NCBI GenBank assembly: GCA_943372515.1
Contig: CALRYY010000002.1
Span: 31,808 to 95,807 of the forward strand
Direction of reading: 5' to 3'
DNA length: 64,000 nt
Source of the DNA: RAM1 sp943372515
Lineage (GTDB): Bacteria; Pseudomonadota; Gammaproteobacteria; Burkholderiales; Burkholderiaceae_C
Positions 63,052 through 64,000 of the stretch are shown here, in pieces. Positions within the stretch are counted from its first letter, which is position 1; the number at the start of each line of letters is the position of its first letter. The notes below the pieces were generated by a model, which had not been told where the DNA came from, made no database searches, and worked only from the letters and a program-made list of their open reading frames with translations. The position numbers and the translations under genes were made by a program.

Positions 63052-64000
63052 CTAGTGCAGGAGGGGCAATTCAATGGTGAATATGGCGCCACGCGCCGGT
63101 TCAGACTTGACCCGTATGGAGCCGCGCGCGCTGTGGACCACACGTTTGCAGAAAGCCAGGCCCAGCCCGTGGCCGGTGCCGCGGTCGGTCGAGAAAAAGG
63201 GTTCGAAAATCCGTTGCTGCAGTTCGGCCCCGATGCCCACACCCTGGTCGGTAAGCACAATGCGCCCGCGTTCGTGCAGCGTCCCGACTTCAATCAGCAG
63301 GTCACCGGGCTTGCTGGCTGTGGTGGCTGCGGCCAGCGAGCGCAGGGCGTTCTTCACCAGGTTGTCGATCACCTGGGAGAACAGCGCATGTGAACCCCGG
63401 AAGCGAAAGTCGCCGTGTACCTGCAGTGTCACGCTCTCGCGTTCGCGCGTGCTGCGAAAGGGATAGTCGCGCAAAGTGCCTTGCACCAAAGCGGCCGCAC
63501 CGATCACCTCCTTGTGCCGGGGCAGTTGCAAGATCCGGGCATTGGCGATCTGGGAGTCGATCTGGTGGTTCATGTTGCGCACCAGCGCGTGCAGCCGCGT
63601 GCCCAGCAGTTCCAGCCGGGCGGTGTCCCCGCCGGCCGGGGGCCTTGCCTCGTTGCGCACTGCGTCACCAATAAGGGACATCGTGGCCAGGGGTGTACGC
63701 AGTTCATGGGCCATGATGCCCATGGTGGCCAGCGTGTAGTTGATCTGCTCGCGGCGCAGGTTGGACGACGACAGTCCCAGCATGATCGCCATGTACCAGC
63801 TGAACGCCAGGACGATGGTGCTGGTGGCGATCTGCCCGGTGGACATGGGCGGCACCACGGGCCCGAATGTGTTGAAGGCAAGCCATGCTGCCAGACCACC
63901 GGTCAGGCTGCCCAGCGTGGCAATCCGCCAGTCCGTCAGCTGGTAGTAGATGAGGAACATGGCGCTCATGCTGGCCAGCCACACAGGATTGCCGCCATTG
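63052..64000 (-). CDS. Sensor histidine kinase (LqsS/CqsS-like), N-terminus beyond the window
   Basis: The last 316 codons of a membrane kinase. Three or more hydrophobic segments remain in the visible N-terminal part (MSAMFLIYYQL; LGSLTGGLAAWLAFNTFG; IATSTIVLAFSWYMAIMLG). The H-box is GIMAHELRTPLATMSLI (His codon at 63706-63708 on the plus strand), N-box VIDNLVKNALRS, then LTDQGVGIG, FEPFFSTDRGTGHGLGLAFCK and a final GAIFTIELPLL. There is no C-terminal receiver, unlike Vibrio CqsS. It heads the kinase-regulator operon facing the synthase gene and is presumably the signal receptor; that is inference from position. Confidence 0.85.
   Translation of the reverse strand, partial: NGGNPVWLASMSAMFLIYYQLTDWRIATLGSLTGGLAAWLAFNTFGPVVPPMSTGQIATSTIVLAFSWYMAIMLGLSSSNLRREQINYTLATMGIMAHELRTPLATMSLIGDAVRNEARPPAGGDTARLELLGTRLHALVRNMNHQIDSQIANARILQLPRHKEVIGAAALVQGTLRDYPFRSTRERESVTLQVHGDFRFRGSHALFSQVIDNLVKNALRSLAAATTASKPGDLLIEVGTLHERGRIVLTDQGVGIGAELQQRIFEPFFSTDRGTGHGLGLAFCKRVVHSARGSIRVKSEPARGAIFTIELPLLH

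Overview
The window is a gene-dense, GC-rich chromosomal segment from a betaproteobacterium, most likely Burkholderiales family Comamonadaceae (Polaromonas, Rhodoferax, Acidovorax or a relative). This rests on gene order and protein style: ibaG-murA-hisGDCBHAFIE-hinT-tatABC, mlaFEDA-CB followed by a YadGH-type ABC pair, pilMNOPQ-aroKB, a short-form HisG, and a palindromic intergenic repeat that I recall from Comamonadaceae genomes. Assignment below family level is not possible by eye.

Layout. 1-6165: the 5' end of engB, a diheme cytochrome c4-like protein, the ResB/CcsA system II cytochrome c maturation pair, and the MsrPQ periplasmic methionine sulfoxide reductase. 6158-10456: lysA and lptM, cyaY on the opposite strand, and a class A penicillin-binding protein. 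10727-20443: type IV pilus operon pilMNOPQ, an unusual Big-1/EF-hand lipoprotein, aroK, aroB and a dGTPase. 20451-24536: an MFS transporter, a hypothetical protein, a DUF1415 protein, a methyltransferase whose 3' end runs into a RAYT (Y1 transposase) element, and that element. 24605-30844: gltBD glutamate synthase behind a strong sigma-54-like promoter. 30932-36608: the Mla lipid-transport operon with mlaA inside it, plus an ABC-2 exporter. 36617-47199: ibaG, murA, the his operon, a small membrane protein, hinT and tatABC. 47303-49810 (minus): a DegS-like protease and a membrane protein with a degenerate GGDEF domain. 49931-55760: Nif3-like protein, pdxA, mscL, the cytochrome bc1 operon petABC, sspA. 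55790-60666: sspB, tRNA-Thr, a DciA-like protein, an M23 peptidase and secA. 60784-64000: an alpha-hydroxyketone quorum-sensing module consisting of a CqsA/LqsA-type synthase convergent with a response regulator and a sensor kinase; the kinase runs off the window.

Most of the window is conserved housekeeping sequence: cytochrome c maturation and bc1, envelope maintenance (Mla, MurA, PBP1A, M23, Tat, SecA) and amino acid synthesis. The parts most worth attention are the quorum-sensing cluster at the right end, the RAYT insertion abutting the gltB promoter, the structured leader over the secA ribosome binding site, and the calcium-loop lipoprotein inserted between pilQ and aroK. Gene boundaries come from reading frames and Shine-Dalgarno inspection. 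Family assignments come from recognisable motifs; no database search was run.
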